Assembly (NCBI GenBank): GCA_963691815.1
Contig: OY829660.1
Location: 29,027,527-29,091,526, forward strand
Direction: 5' to 3'
Source: Echiichthys vipera
Lineage: Eukaryota > Chordata > Actinopteri > Perciformes > Trachinidae
Length of the DNA stretch: 64,000 nucleotides
Shown here: piece after piece, positions 43,838 to 55,747 of the stretch
How the letters are laid out: each line of letters starts with the position of its first letter
Position numbering within the stretch: the first letter of the stretch is position 1
Program-made: the position numbers and the translations under genes
Notes under the pieces: model-generated
What the model saw: only the letters and a program-made list of their open reading frames with translations
Told to the model about the DNA's origin: nothing
Database searches by the model: none

Positions 43838-44329
43838 CCAATAGGGCGCATTATCACTGTGAGTCAATATTGACATGTAGGTGTGTTCAGGACATGACTC
43901 TTGTCATGCATGATAAATCTGGTGCAGATTGGACATGTATGATCAGGTTACAACAGCTTCCTCTTGTTTGGCAACAGGACTGACTCCATGCCACGCCCAC
44001 ACGATACAGTGAAGACGCAAACGCCGAGTATCATTTGGTCACACATGTCTTAGGATTGTACAAACCACCACCATTTTGAATCAAATCTTATTATTTTTCT
44101 AAGAGGAGTTTGTTAAAGTACGACACGTGTCAAAGTCGAAAAATTACCATTACATTCGAAATGGCTGACTCCCTGTTGAGTTTACGCTATTGCTCCAAGA
44201 GTCTTTTTGTACTTCTGGAGGAATTATATATGCCTACCGACTTTCATAAGTTTAGGACAATCTTGGATAATTGAAAGTGATTTAAGTTGTGCCAGTAGGA
44301 TCACTATGAGGCAATATTAAGATGTACAT
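43838..44329 (+). repeat. Interspersed repeat pair, one copy split by a Tc1 element
   Basis: GTAGGTGTGTTCAGGAC with ATGACTCTTGTCATGCATGA at 43877 recurs diverged at 46404-46510 (GTAGGTGTGTTCAGGAC, GGACTCTTGTCTTGCATGAG). The start of the second copy (GGCAATATTAAGATGTA) lies at 44310-44329, directly before the Tc1 insertion. So two tandem copies of one fish repeat exist and the second is interrupted at a TA. Confidence 0.65.
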
Positions 44330-44599
44330 TGGAGATCAAAAATGATTTAAAAAAAACAAATGATAAGTTCTTGATTTATTCTGAAATGTTGTTGTTTTTT
44401 ATTGTTCAGAATTTGATAGAATATCCACTGTGGATATACCACTGCTGTACTAGCATATTTTTTTAAATAACAGTGAGAAAAATTAGAGAACAGTAACCAT
44501 TGTGTCAGAAGAGAATTTTAACAATGTTTTCTTCAGGCTATAGGATTCAAAAATGAATAGGAAGTGTAGAGGCCGCAGCTTTGAATGACTTCAGCACAT

Positions 44600-45425
44600 C
44601 TGCGCCCAGGACATCACTAGTTTCTCACACTGCTCTGGTTTGATCTTGGTCCATTCTTCCTCAGTCTCTTCCACAGTTCAGTAACTGTAGTGGGTTTCTT
44701 AGACAGTACTTTGTTGCCAAGGATTTTCCAGAGATTCTCTATGGGGTTTAGATCTAGACTCTGGGCTGGCCATTTCATTCTTTCAATTTTCTTAGCTTCA
44801 AAGAACTGCTTCGCCTGTTTTGCAGTGTGACAGGGGACATTGTCTTGGCATGAGAATTGCAGCTGATAATGAGACAGTTGCAGTGGAGGTATTGCATGTT
44901 TCTAAAGGAGGTTCACATAAACATTTGCATTCACCCTGCCATGTAGCTGTACAAGAGGCCCAACTCCTGCTACAGAAAACATCCCCCAAACCATGACACT
45001 TCCTCCTCCAAATTTAACTGACTTCTTTACACAGTTTGGGTTCAGTCTTTCCCCAGTCCTATGCCCAACATTGTTTCCCATCAGACCCAAATAAACTGAA
45101 TATCCTCGCATCACTGAAGTGCACTCTGGACCAGTTCTTCTCTGTCCACATAGCATGCTCCTCAGCAAAGGCAAGACTAGACTTTTTATTCTTTCTTTTG
45201 ATGAGATATTTGGTCACTGCAGAGTGGGCTTTTAGTCCAAATTGTCTTAAACGATGAGACAGTGTGCAGAGACAGATCTTTGCCCTGTTCAGCACTGAAC
45301 TGGAGACCAACTCCAGCTGCAGTGTTGAACCGATTCCCCATTGAGAGTCTTCTCATAATCCTGTCCTCTCGTGCAATTGTTTTACGTGGAAGGCCGGCCT
45401 TTTTGAGGGACCTGTGTCACACCTG
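44600..45425 (-). pseudogene. Tc1-like transposase remnant
   Basis: The minus strand reads KNWSRVHFSDARIFSLFGSD (catalytic Asp), VKFGGGSVMVWGMFSVAGVG and, near 44740, LDLNPIENLWKILGNKV (catalytic Glu) in different frames. The N-terminal DNA-binding part lies before 45310 and is cut by the LINE insertion. Confidence 0.85.
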
Positions 45426-45427
45426 TG

Positions 45428-46285
45428 ACCCCTGTCTCCATCATGGGGGTCCCTGTAGACACTGTAGAGGAGTAGAAGTACCTGGGGTGTACTTCAGTAA
45501 TAAATAACTGGACTAAAAACGCAGAGGCTTTCTTCAAAAAGGGCCAAAGTTCTTTGTTAGCTGTTAATCTCTGAGGAGGCTGAGGTCCTTTAACATCTGC
45601 CAGACGATGCTGAGGATCTTTTATGAGTCTGTTGTGGCCAGTGCGATCTTCTTCTCTGTCACATGCTGGGGCAGTGGGCTGAAGGTCGCAGACACCAACT
45701 GACTGAAAAAACTGATCAGGAGGGCCGGTGATGTTGTGGGGGAGAAGCTGGACACCCTGACGACTGTGGCAGAGAGGAGGATGCTGTCCAGACTCCGGTC
45801 TATCCTGGACAATGTCTCCCACTCAACATATTTAGTAACAACAATATTATATGACACACTGGCCCAGCAGAGGAGTACCTTCAGCAGAAGACTCCTCGCA
45901 CCCAGATGTGCCACAGGAAATCTTTCCTGCCTGTGGTCATTAAACTATACAATGCATCCCTTGGAGAGTCTGCCATCCCCTCTCTGTAATATGGACTCAA
46001 TCATAAACAATCTGTTCTTTGCTCATTTTTACGGTACTTTGCACGTTATTACAGTACTTATGATCTGATGATGATCTGTATATATTACTATTGTAAATGT
46101 GATATTTTATATATATATAGTTATATAAAGTTTTATATATATTTATATATATATATAAAATATATTTTATATTTCTGTTTTTACAAATATGTGTTATTTG
46201 TATAATATTGTTGTTACTAAATATGTTGAGTGTATAGCCGGAGTTCAAAAACAATTTACCCCTGGGATTATTAAAGTATTTCTGA
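45428..46285 (+). mobile_element. Rex1/CR1-like LINE fragment, 5'-truncated, inside Tc1
   Basis: It reads MGVPVDTVEE, RRLRSFNICQTMLRIFYESV and VASAIFFSVTCWGSG, then GEKLDTLTTVAERRMLSRLR across stops and one frame change. The 3' end is CCTGGGATTATTAAAGTATT and TCTGATTCTAAT. It is the same group as 29362-32865. Confidence 0.8.
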
Positions 46286-46403
46286 TTCTAATTTAAAACA
46301 AAAATGCTAGTACAGCAGTGGTATAGCCACAGTTGACATTCTATCTAATTCTGAACAATAAAAAATAACAGTACAGAATAAATCCAGAATTAATACTTGT
46401 GTA

Positions 46404-47338
46404 GGTGTGTTCAGGACTGGACTCTTGTCTTGCATGAGAAATTTGATGCAAATTGATTAAAGTATGGTCGGCTTTCAATAACTTCCTGCTGTTGAGGTTG
46501 GACAAGTACTAGTGAGTGAGTGAGTGAGTGAGTACAATAAATAGGCTTATGTTGTTCTACTTATTACATCCAAATATTGGGTACAGTCATCGATCAAATT
46601 TGACAGCTGTCTTGTCCCACACTACCACAGCTACATTTAAATAATTTGCCCATCTGTACATTAATATTTAGAGATATTTAAAAGTAATGCAAAACTTACA
46701 TTCCCTATTAACGAATTACTTTTGGATGCAGTAATTGGTCAAGTGACTAGTTACTGTCAGTACTTATCGTTGACTTTATAAAAGACCTTAGAACAGATGT
46801 CCTGAACTTACATAAGCATATTGTCAGAAACTATCCACCAATGTGTTTTGTGCAAATTTACCAAAAAATACTAAAATTATAACCTGATCATTATGAAGAT
46901 GGCAGCCACTTTATCTCACCCAATAAAATACATATCCAATCTCTACACTTTCCATCTCTAAAATTACACATTGAGTCAAGGATATAATATTATACAATAT
47001 AATAAGAGGAGAAGAATGTCTTTACCCTGCTGTTTCTTTGATCCCATGCATGACATCTACTTTAAGAATAGGTTCTAATTGTCGTTTTAAGTGCATTATT
47101 AGTTTGGTCTTTTGTAAAGTTTACTTATTGGTTTGTGTACTGAACAACAAGCTCAGAACTATCTTCAGGCTGAAAGATGGCCCTGTTATTTGACCTGTCT
47201 CGCATATCCAGCATTTTCAATAACTCTAGTAGAGTCAGGACATTAGTATTGTTATCAATATCATAGAGTGACAGGGTTTTGTAATTGTTGCCTTGTCCAG
47301 CTCTGAGGTGTTGACTATCTTTCTCTGTCTGCCTACAG
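46404..47338. other. xpr1 intron 6, right part
   Basis: 46404-46510 is the rest of the repeat split by the Tc1 element; six to seven GAGT units follow at about 46510-46533. No coding sequence up to exon 7. Confidence 0.55.
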
Positions 47339-47420
47339 CCTGCTCCTGCGTGGACCACCTTTAGAGTCGGGCTGTACTGCGGAGTATTCCTTGTCTTAAT
47401 AGTCACTGTCGTGATTACAG
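47339..47420 (+). CDS. xpr1: xpr1 exon 7, first membrane segment (82 nt)
   Basis: The acceptor is TTTCTCTGTCTGCCTACAG and the donor is GTAACA. It reads PAPAWTTFRVGLYCGVFLVL and continues with IVTVVIT plus one base, the first transmembrane helix after the SPX-linker. The PAPAWTTFRVGL stretch is nearly invariant in XPR1; the helix itself is hydrophobic and less conserved. One codon of the following loop is missing compared with the human protein. Confidence 0.95.
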
Positions 47421-47475
47421 GTAACACACACAATTCTCAAAATTGTCCACCTAAGAATATCATAAGATTTAAACT

Positions 47476-48006
47476 TTTAAAGGTTGAATATGTAGAACCT
47501 TTATCAAAGATATGTAGATCTTTATCAGCTATATATATTTTTTAAATAATACACCCTTGGGGTGTTTTGAGGGGTACAGATCGAGGGTAAGTAAGTATTG
47601 TTATTTAGTCTGAATTAATATTTTAAAAACATTTTGACGGGTTTGACAATGACTTTCTGTCAGTTCTGTTTCCATTGTAGCAGCCAATAGCGTTGGACGT
47701 TGCTGGTTGCCAGGGTTGTCCGTTGTTTTTACAGAAACAAGGAATCATTTTGAGTTGAGAGCTAGCTAATTGATTCCACTTCACTCAAAAAAAGACTTTC
47801 AGTTGAAGACTGGCTAGCGTTAAATACTGTTGTAAAATTGATTAATGAGTCCAAATTATGATTCATCGCTTGACATGGAGCAGGCTGAATGCTGACACAC
47901 TCTGCAACGAACCTGGTAACACTGCTGGAATTATTTTTTGTTGTTGTGACTACAGTCTTGAGACTAGATGATGGTGTTCTGCTCATTCTCCATATTCAAC
48001 CTTTAA
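47476..48006 (+). mobile_element. MITE with TTAAAGGTTGAATATG ends, copy 1
   Basis: The left TTAAAGGTTGAATATGTAGA and right CATATTCAACCTTTAA are exact inverted ends of 16 bp. The body shares TTTGACAATGACTTTCTGTC and GTAGCAGCCAATA with the second copy at 54485-55173, which lies in the opposite orientation in the same xpr1 intron. Confidence 0.8.
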
Positions 48007-49356
48007 TCATCGGGTGACTCAGTTTTTAATTCTTGGAGTAGTCAGTTTGTTCAAGCCAGAAATGTAAAATTACAATATCTTGGCGAGCATGGGTCACAGC
48101 AGAATACATTGTAGTTTCAGGGTCAAAATTCAGAATGAGTGAGTGTATTTTTCTGGAGTTTTTAAAACCTACGTATGTCTTTCTAATTGTGGCTATTGTT
48201 TTATATAACTTAGATAGAGTTGAGGAATAGGCTTTTTTTTTTGCTTTTTAGCTCTTTCTGCTCATTTGCAAATAAGTAAAAGTCAATCTATCCTAATGTT
48301 TGAACAGAAAAATGTGATGTGGAAACAGCATGGCCTGGTTTAATATGCACTCATAGGCTCAGAATTCATCGATAATATTGAAAGAAAAAGTAGCAATGAA
48401 AAACTGGGCAAAATCATGTAGTGATTGTGTTTTAGATTTTTAAAAACATTAGCCTTTATGGTTATGCTTATTACATTCTTTATCTGTTCTAAATGTACCT
48501 TAAATGGATATTTGTCAAGTTTTTAATAATGCAAATATGCTACTTTATGCAAATGTCATTTATTATTATTGCAACAATCCAAAATGACAAATACTGTCCA
48601 GAATATTCTCCAGAATGGCCCCAAAGGTACAGCATGCTCCAAAAATGCGCGGATTCAATGCAGTTCATATGTGCAGTCGTTGGATGCGATGAGAAATATT
48701 TCCACATCGTCCTCCACAATGTCAAGCAGCCTGTAGCCACACATTTAGGTGCCTTATTTGTTGAAAGATTGCTGCAAGGGAGAGGAGCCTCTCTGCATCA
48801 GCTGTATGTTTGTCCAGCCGGTGGTATTTGAGACTGAGCGTTCTCCGGTGGTAACTCAGTTCACATGGACAGTAAATGCAGATAACTTTGGTCTTGTCCA
48901 GAGAACCGTCTGGATTTGAAGCTTAACTTGACATTCAAGAGCCTCTCTATTCTTTTCTGCCTAAGGACGTTTGTTTCTCGCCCACAATGGTACTGCTGCA
49001 GTGTTTCCTGATTTCACAAACTACAGGCTGGCCAAGTGTCCTAATTATTTTGCATTCATTAACAGTAAGCTATGTTTTTTTTCTGCTGCTTGATCTGAAC
49101 AGAAAACAAGAAATCTTTAATTATGCACTTAAAAAAATATTTAAACAGAAAGAGCGGATGACAGGCAGCACTTTGAATAACCTTGTTGTTGAAAGGTGCT
49201 ATAGAAAAAAACTTGCCTTGCATGGCAAATGGTCCAGGCTGAATTGAACCAGAGCCTCTGCGAACTGCGTTAAGGACACCAGTTTGATAAATTATGAACA
49301 AAAAATTACATATAAATACAATGTTTTAATGATGAAGCACAAAACACACTCATATG
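48007..49356. other. Unassigned part of xpr1 intron 7
   Basis: No recognisable protein. The ORF at 48493-48831 has no family motif. Confidence 0.5.
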
Positions 49357-49633
49357 CTACGTTCACACTGCAGGTCTTAATGCACAATTCTGAGTTATTG
49401 CTCAAATCTGATTTTTTGTTTGGCTCTTCACATTACTTCTTTAAATGTGGCCTGTCTACGGATTGCTCTGAACAACTCATGCTCCTGAAGTGATCCGCAT
49501 GCGCAGTTGATCATTAATGACCTCACGCCACAACGGTGTTTACAGAAGTAAACATGGCAACGGCAACCGGTATTGTAGGACTTTATGGTTTAATGATAGT
49601 CAAGTTAATTCAAATTTATTCATATAGCACATT

Positions 49634-49978
49634 TCATGCGACAAGCATGAACTCAATGTGCTTCAAGAAATTAAAACAAAGATACATTGCATTATCAATA
49701 TGAATATTAAAATCCCCAGAAATAAGGATAGAGTCATATTCAACAGTAATTTTAGATAAAAGCTCACCAAATTCAGAAAAAAAGCCTTTTTTGAGTCTTG
49801 GAGGGCGGTAAACTGTGAGGACTAAACATGGATATACAGATTCGATTATTAGAGCTAAATATTCAAATGTAGAAAAGAAACCAAATGAGATGTTTTTACA
49901 TGATAACATATCTGAAAAAATAGCAGCAACACCACCACCTTTCTTGTTAGATCTGAAAATTAGATGGTGTAGATTCAA
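49634..49978 (-). pseudogene. LINE endonuclease fragment
   Basis: KKGGGVAAIFSDMLSCKNIS, EYLALIIESVYPCLVLTVYR and ILISGDFNIHIDNAM are endonuclease motifs of an L2-type ORF2. The frame then reads on into 3' UTR sequence through the internal deletion. Confidence 0.78.
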
Positions 49979-50214
49979 TCAGCTCTTTACTACCAGTCTC
50001 ATCAAGCCAGGTCTCAGTGAGGAGAATACAGTCAAGTTGATGTGATGTTATAGTGTCATTAACAATGAAGGTTTTATTGTTAAGGGATCTAACATTGAGG
50101 AGAGCCTCATGTTGTTAAGACTTGCTGTGTTATTTGGAGAAACAGAGGCCTGGATCAAGTCCTGCCATGGTGCATATCAGAGTGAAAATGCTATAAACTG
50201 AATAAAATTCGTGG

Positions 50215-51417
50215 TCAACTGATTTGTGCCCTTTCGGTTAGGATGTACACCATCTGCTCTGTGTAGGCTTGGATTAGTCGAAAAGTAATCAAAGTGTTAG
50301 ATGAAATCATACCCTGCTGCAGAGCAAAAGTTTTGTAACCAGTGATGGAGACCGAACAGTCGACTAAAGCGTTCTGAGTTTTGGAGAGAGTTGGAATGGG
50401 GCCAGACAACAGACAACATTTCCCCAGACTCTCAATTGTGTAGCAGAGGGACTCCAAGTCTGCGTGCAATTTGCTGGAATTTCTAGCCATGACGTCATTC
50501 GTTACCACGTGTGCTAAAACAATATTAACAGTGGGATGCAGGTCAATGAGCGTCGGCATGAGTTTGATTAAAACGACTACCTTTCCACCACAGAGACAAT
50601 AGGTAATAGCACCAGGGAGAGTCAGATACCTAACGATAGAGTCACCAACTATCAAAAGCTCCAGATTGCTGCCTACCGCACTGTTGCTGTAGACGGCTAG
50701 TTTCAGTGGTAGCTGACCTGCCGTGCTAGCTAGGCTAACCGGGTTAGCATCAGCGTCAGTTGCGCCCAGCAGATTCACCGGTGCAGTGTCCTGGAGGGAC
50801 CATGGCAGGGCTGAGATTATAGACCTGCCGTGGTGGTGGCCGGGACGCTGGATGTCGGAGCCGAAGCCACTTCACTGTCCTCCGGTGACAATGCACACAC
50901 TCGTGGCCTGTCAAATGCAGAGATGGCGCGAGTGCACAGTGTGTCCAGCTGGGGGAACGAAGACTGGGGGGCAGGGAGAGAAGGCCAAGACTCTGCATCA
51001 GATAATGAAGGAGGGGATGAACTGAGACGTTTTCCCCTTGACATTAGTGGACTGGTTCGAGGAGTGCGACACTTTCTGTTTTGGGAACTGAGCGGCGCTG
51101 GCTGTTGCAGACTGGTGTGTGGACGTGTGGCCACTCGCTCCGTTTGCTTCTCCAATGGGGTGAAGAAGTTGGACAGCGGGATGGGATAATCATATTCATC
51201 TTCTAAGCACGGGGACGGTTGCCCAGGAGGGAGAATGAGCCTGATGTGATGTGCCTGGAGCAGCAGCGTTGGTTGAACCGGTCTGCTGCAGTGCCTCCAT
51301 CCGGGCTAGTTGGGATTGCCACTGTAGGACATCATCCAGGAGGCCCTTAATGGAGCGTAGTTCGGATCTTAGGTCCGACAGTTCAGGCTCCGCCGAGGTG
51401 AGTGGAGGCATGCTCAA
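50215..51417 (-). pseudogene. LINE ORF1 with SGNH-esterase domain, frame-broken
   Basis: 51417-51196 gives a heptad-like stretch (LSDLRSELRSIKGLLDDVLQ), then shifted proline/serine-rich sequence. 50778-50215 (187 codons) gives LELLIVGDSIVRYLTLPGAI (block I Gly-Asp-Ser) and VTNDVMARNS (block III, Asn-Asp). Esterase ORF1 proteins are known from fish L2/CR1 elements and probably act in the RNP. At least two frameshifts. Confidence 0.75.
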
Positions 51418-51720
51418 AAGCGCTAACTATCTACTACTATAACACACTGTTTGAAAGCGCACAGTAAGACGTTGAAATCCTGCAGTTGAAACAGTGATTT
51501 TTGTTTGTTATGCTAGTGACGCTGCTGACAGCAGTTGGTCTGCCGGTGGAAAAGAGTAGCCCTGTGTGAGTGAGGGAGGGATTTCTCGTGTGATAAAAAC
51601 AGTGTGTGGCGGCAAATTTAATAAAAACTTCACTGTCCCTCCACTGGCCGCCTGCTTCACTGCTGTCCTCCATGTTTGTTTTTATTCTGTTCCTGGCTCC
51701 CGCCTGTGGCAAACTTTTTG

Positions 51721-52394
51721 AATCAACTTTATTTAACTATTAACTTTATTCATATACAAAACACTGCAGCCCGGGTCAGAATGACGTCAAAGTCGCATTA
51801 AATGCGACCTGGCTGTTTTTTTCTTTTCTTTTATCACTTTGAACCACATGCAGCCACAAAGATGACTATAAAAACAAGACACATTGTGTTGTTTCTGGTC
51901 AAAAAGATGTAAAATTTGTACTTTTTTCTGACGAGACCCTTGTTAACCGATCGTTAACCATTAATGCCGTCCCGTCTGACATTGTAGTCAATACCTTTGT
52001 GGATTAGATGATATTTCATTTTATTTTCTTACATTTAACAACCCTTGAAGTGAGATTCCCTTAAGAAGCCCCTTTGGGTTTTTCTTAATCTCACCAGCAC
52101 AATCTGTTTCTTTTATTTATTTTTTTTAATAAAATTTCCTTTGTATTTGTTATTTATGTTGCTTATGTCTTATTGTGTATGTTCTATTGTGCAAATAATA
52201 AATACATACATTTTAAAAAATTGAAGGTAAGCTGAAATGTCCTCAAAGAGCTGGACGTTTTTATATTTGAATATTTAAGCTGAAGGACATACAGACAGAG
52301 ACAGAGAGGAAAAACAACTGAATGAGGGGAGAAAGCACAATTGTCAGATGATAGCAGCAACATTTATCACAGCCTGAGGCTATTTGTATGGACA
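51721..52394. other. Unassigned stretch, probably old repeats
   Basis: 51930-52200 has CGATCGTTAACCATTAATGC and a T-rich non-coding tail reading TCTTATTGTGTATG. No motif allows a name. Confidence 0.4.
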
Positions 52395-53995
52395 CTAGTC
52401 CTTGGTCTTCCCCGAGGCCTCCTCCCAGCTGGACGTGCCTAGGCGAGGCGTCCAGGGGGCATCCTTACTAGATGCCCGAACCACCTCAACTGGCTCCTTT
52501 CAACGCAAAGAAGCAGCGGCTTTACTCCGAGTTCCTCACGGATGGCTGAACTTCTCACCCTATCTCTAAGGGAGACTCCAGCCACCCTCCTGAGAAAACA
52601 CATTTGGCCGCTTGTTCCCGCAACCTCTTTCTTTCGGTCATGACCCAGCTTTCATGACAATAGGTGAGGGTTGGAACGAAGATGCAGTAGAGCGACTTTA
52701 ACACCGCCCCCGCTGCTCCGATTCTCCGACCAAACTCACGCTCCATCGTCCCCTTACTCGTGAACATGATCCTGAGGTACTTGAACTCCTTCACTTGGGG
52801 TAAGGACCCATTCCCTACCTGGAGTAAGCAATCCACCGGTTTCCTCTGAGAGCCATGGCCTCAGATTTAGAGGTGCTGATCCTCATCCCAGCCGTTTCAC
52901 ACTCGGCTGCGAACCGATCCAGTGAGTGCTGAAGGTCACTGGCTGACGATGCCATCAGGACCACATCATCTGAAAAAAGCAGAGACAAGATCCTCAGCCC
53001 ACCGAACTGCAACCCCTCCCCACCACGACTATGCCTCGATTTCCTGTCTATGAAAATCACGAACAGGATGGTGACAAAGCGCACCCCTGGCGGAGGCCAA
53101 CCCCCACAGGGAATAACTTACTGCCGAGGATCCGGACACAGCTCTCGTTTTGGGTGTACAGAGATTGGATGGCCCACAGAAGTGACCCCCTCACCGCATA
53201 CTCCCGCAGCACCTCCCACAGTATCTCCTGAGGGACCCGGTCATATGCCTTTTCCAGATCCACAAAGCTAATGTAGACTGGATGGGCATACTCCCAGGCC
53301 CCCTCCAGGATCATTGCGACAGTGAAGAGCTGGTCCGTTGTTCCACGTCCAGGACGGAATCCGCATTGTTTCTCTTCAATCTGAGGTTCGACTATAGGAC
53401 GAACCCTCCTTTCCAGCACCTTGGAGTAGACTTTACCAGGGAGGCTTACCCCTGTAATTGGCACATACCCTCTGGTCCCCTTTTTTAAATAGGAGAACCA
53501 CAACCCCGGTTTGCCACTCCCTTGGCACTGTCCCAGACTTAAACGCAATATTGAAGAGACGTGTCAACCAAGACGTCCCCTCCAAACCCAAAGCTTTCAG
53601 CATTTCTTGACGAATCTCATCAATCCCTGGTGCTTTGCCACTGTGGAGTTGTTGACAATGATTTCCCATCAGCCTCCAGCTCTGCCTCTACAAAAGAGGG
53701 CGTGTTAGTCGGATTAAGGAGTTCCTCAAAGTGCTACTTCAACCACCCAGCGTCACCAGGGTCCCGTCCTTACTGTAAACAGCTTGGATGGTTCCCCGTT
53801 TCCCCCTCCAGAGGTGTCGAATGGTTTTCCAGAAGCAATTTGGTGCCACCCAAGGGTCCTTCTCCATGACTTCTCCTACACCCGCTGCTTTGCCTCTGAC
53901 AGAGCAGAGGCTGCAGCCCTTCTGGCCCGTCGGTACCTTGCAACTGCCTCCGGAGGCTTCTGGGATAACATATCCCAGAAAGAGACATGTTTCTA
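52395..53995 (-). mobile_element. Rex3 LINE, truncated at both ends, decayed RT
   Basis: The minus strand shows GKAPGIDEIRQEMLKALGLE, VYSKVLERRVRPIVEPQIEE and KQCGFRPGRGTTDQLFTVAM, then LEKAYDRVPQEILWEVLREY and GLRQGCALSP. The catalytic box is changed to FSDDVVLMAS. The C-terminal part FKYLRIMFTSKGTMEREFGR and VPTLTYCHESWVMTERKR follows. Frames shift at least four times. The 3' tail and the whole endonuclease are missing. Confidence 0.85.
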
Positions 53996-54484
53996 TGTTT
54001 CATAGAATGTACTCTTTATGGTCACATGTGGTTTCCATCTACATGAAAGTGAAGAAAAATCTTCCTCACCGCTAAAATATGGTACATAATATTTATTTGT
54101 AATTTTTCATAGACATTTTATTAATCTTATCTTATCACCACATGTGGTGTTCATTAAAGATACAGGAGTTGTGAATATGTAGTTGACTATTGATGAGTGC
54201 ATTGGGCGCCCTGGTAGCTCCCATGGTAGTATGAATATGAGTCCTTACTACAGTGGCTCGGGTTCAAATTCACTCAAGCTCACCCCCTCTCTATTTAAAT
54301 ATATATTTATTTAAATGTTAATAAGTTCATAATAAAGGTTTTATTAACTATAACAAGGCATTCTTCTCGCTTTAGGTCTGGTGGTTATGATTAATGTTTT
54401 TCTGTTCATTAATGTCACATAATCTAACAATAGATGTTTTTATTTTTAACACTCATACAGTCTTATTAACACATAATAATAGTA
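53996..54484. other. Unassigned stretch with a tRNA-like scrap
   Basis: 54207-54290 has TGGTAGCTCC and GGGTTCAAATTC at roughly box A/box B spacing, possibly a SINE head. No target duplication was identified. Confidence 0.35.
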
Positions 54485-55173
54485 AAGTTGAATATGGAGA
54501 ATGAGCAGAACACCGCCATCTCGTGTCTCAAGATCAGCACCCAGGTCCAGTAGCCTACAGGAGCCTTGAGTCTATTTGAGCCTGTTTGAACCCATCCCCT
54601 CCAGCAAATTGCACCATTTTGACAAGTATTAGAGGAGTTTGACTGACAGTTAGCGTTAGCCGTTAGCCAACAGTGTTAGCCGTTCCAGCTAAGTAAAGAT
54701 GAAAGTGATGTTTGCGATCAAGGAGAAACATAGCCATTTGAGCGTGCGTTTTAATGGCGTTTCTCTCCTTTCTCTTAGTCCATGGAGTGAATGCTTGGCC
54801 TATATTGGCTTGTATATTATTTTTTGCCCGTCTCCGCTCACTCAGCTTCTGTGACAAATAACTCACCCTTCACTGAGGCTCCATAGCAACTGTAGGAAAA
54901 CTTGGCAAACTCCATTTCACCCAGTGCCAGCCTACAGTAGCTGCACCCAACAACAGACAACCCTGGAAACCAGCAACGCCCAACGTTATTGGCTGCTACC
55001 ATGGAAACAGAACAGGACAGAAAGTCATTGTCAAACCTGTTAAAAAATATTTAAAATATTAATTTAGACAAAATATATATATTTTTTTTTCATGGAAAAG
55101 CAATACTTTCAGTCTGTACTCCTTTTTCTTAGATATAGCTTTTAATAAAGATTCTACATATTCAACCTTTAAT
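54485..55173 (-). mobile_element. MITE with TTAAAGGTTGAATATG ends, copy 2
   Basis: Ends TAAAGTTGAATATGGAGAAT (left) and CATATTCAACCTTTAATAA (right). The body matches copy 1 (47476-48006) in reverse, including GTTTGACAATGACTTTCTGT. It lies about 170 bp before xpr1 exon 8. Confidence 0.8.
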
Positions 55174-55341
55174 AAGCATCTTTGAGGCCCTTATTACCAG
55201 TGAAAACATGCTTATTACACCTTATTAGAAGTGTTTTCACTCTGTTCTCTGGCTCTGCACTTCTATCGTTCTTCCTTTGTCTTTCTTTCCATACATAATG
55301 TACATTATACACTCTGTTTCCATGTCGCTATCTGTCACTAG

Positions 55342-55431
55342 GAGCTGTGGTGATCCGTAGTGCTGATGTTTGGCCTATGGTCAGGATCTACAGAGGAGGC
55401 TTCCTATTAATAGAATTTCTCTTCCTGTTAG
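55342..55431 (+). CDS. xpr1: xpr1 exon 8, membrane segment (90 nt)
   Basis: The acceptor is TCTGTCACTAG and the donor is GTAAAC. The split Gly codon is followed by AVVIRSADVWPMVRIYRGGF and LLIEFLFLL. IYRGGFLLIEFLFLLG is a conserved XPR1 membrane helix; the preceding extracellular loop is divergent. Intron 8 is only 120 nt. Confidence 0.96.
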
Positions 55432-55551
55432 GTAAACAAACACACACAAACACATTTCTTTACCATCTAAACTTTGATAGCCCCCTGTTCAGAGTAAGGC
55501 CACACAAACGTGCGGTCAGTCCTTCATCATCCCACTGTTTTTTTCTTTCAG

Positions 55552-55649
55552 GCATCAACACCTACGGCTGGAGGCAGGCGGGAGTTAACCATGTACTCAT
55601 ATTTGAACTCAACCCTAGGAACAACCTGTCACATCAACATCTGTTTGAG
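55552..55649 (+). CDS. xpr1: xpr1 exon 9 (98 nt)
   Basis: The acceptor is TTTTTTTCTTTCAG and the donor is GTCCAA. It encodes (G)INTYGWRQAGVNHVLIFEL and then NPRNNLSHQHLFE, one of the most conserved blocks of the XPR1/SYG1 family. Intron 9 after it is only 98 nt and ends in GT/GC repeats. Confidence 0.97.
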
Positions 55650-55747
55650 GTCCAAACACACATGCAAACAGTCTGTCTAATAAGCACAACAGATGTCTCC
55701 AGCCCTCAAAATAGTGTGTGCGTGTGTGCGTGCGTGTGTGTGTACAG
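55650..55747. repeat. xpr1: 98-nt intron 9 with GT/GC-rich 3' end
   Basis: The last 40 nt are TGTGTGCGTGTGTGCGTGCG followed by TGTG and TACAG, leaving no ordinary polypyrimidine tract before the exon 10 acceptor. Confidence 0.9.

Larger units (their letters stand above)
44330..46403 (-). mobile_element. Tc1-like transposon with long terminal repeats, holding a LINE
   Basis: 44372-44460 and 46297-46390 are inverted repeats of about 90 bp (core CCACTGCTGTACTAGCAT, TTTTTATTGTTCAGAATT). It sits at a TA in the second copy of the flanking repeat. It holds a minus-strand transposase remnant and a + strand LINE fragment inserted at about 45428. The outer 40 bp differ between the two ends. Confidence 0.75.
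49590..51720 (-). mobile_element. L2-type LINE with esterase ORF1, internally deleted
   Basis: The minus strand holds a 5' region (51720 on), ORF1 pieces, the start of ORF2 endonuclease, then directly an L2-like 3' tail (GCACATTGAGTTCATGCTTG and ATGAATAAATTTGAATTAAC). Most of ORF2, including all RT, is missing. 49357-49545 to the left looks like another DNA element end (CTACGTTCACACTGCAGGTC). CACTGCAG and TCGCATTAAATGCGACC at 51765-51810 may be its other half. Confidence 0.7.

Noticed and set aside
48493..48831. 112-codon ORF in xpr1 intron 7
   Set aside because: Cysteine-containing but without a recognisable zinc finger or family pattern; probably chance.
50723..51189. 100- and 119-codon + strand ORFs
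   Set aside because: Antisense to the L2 ORF1; no motif.
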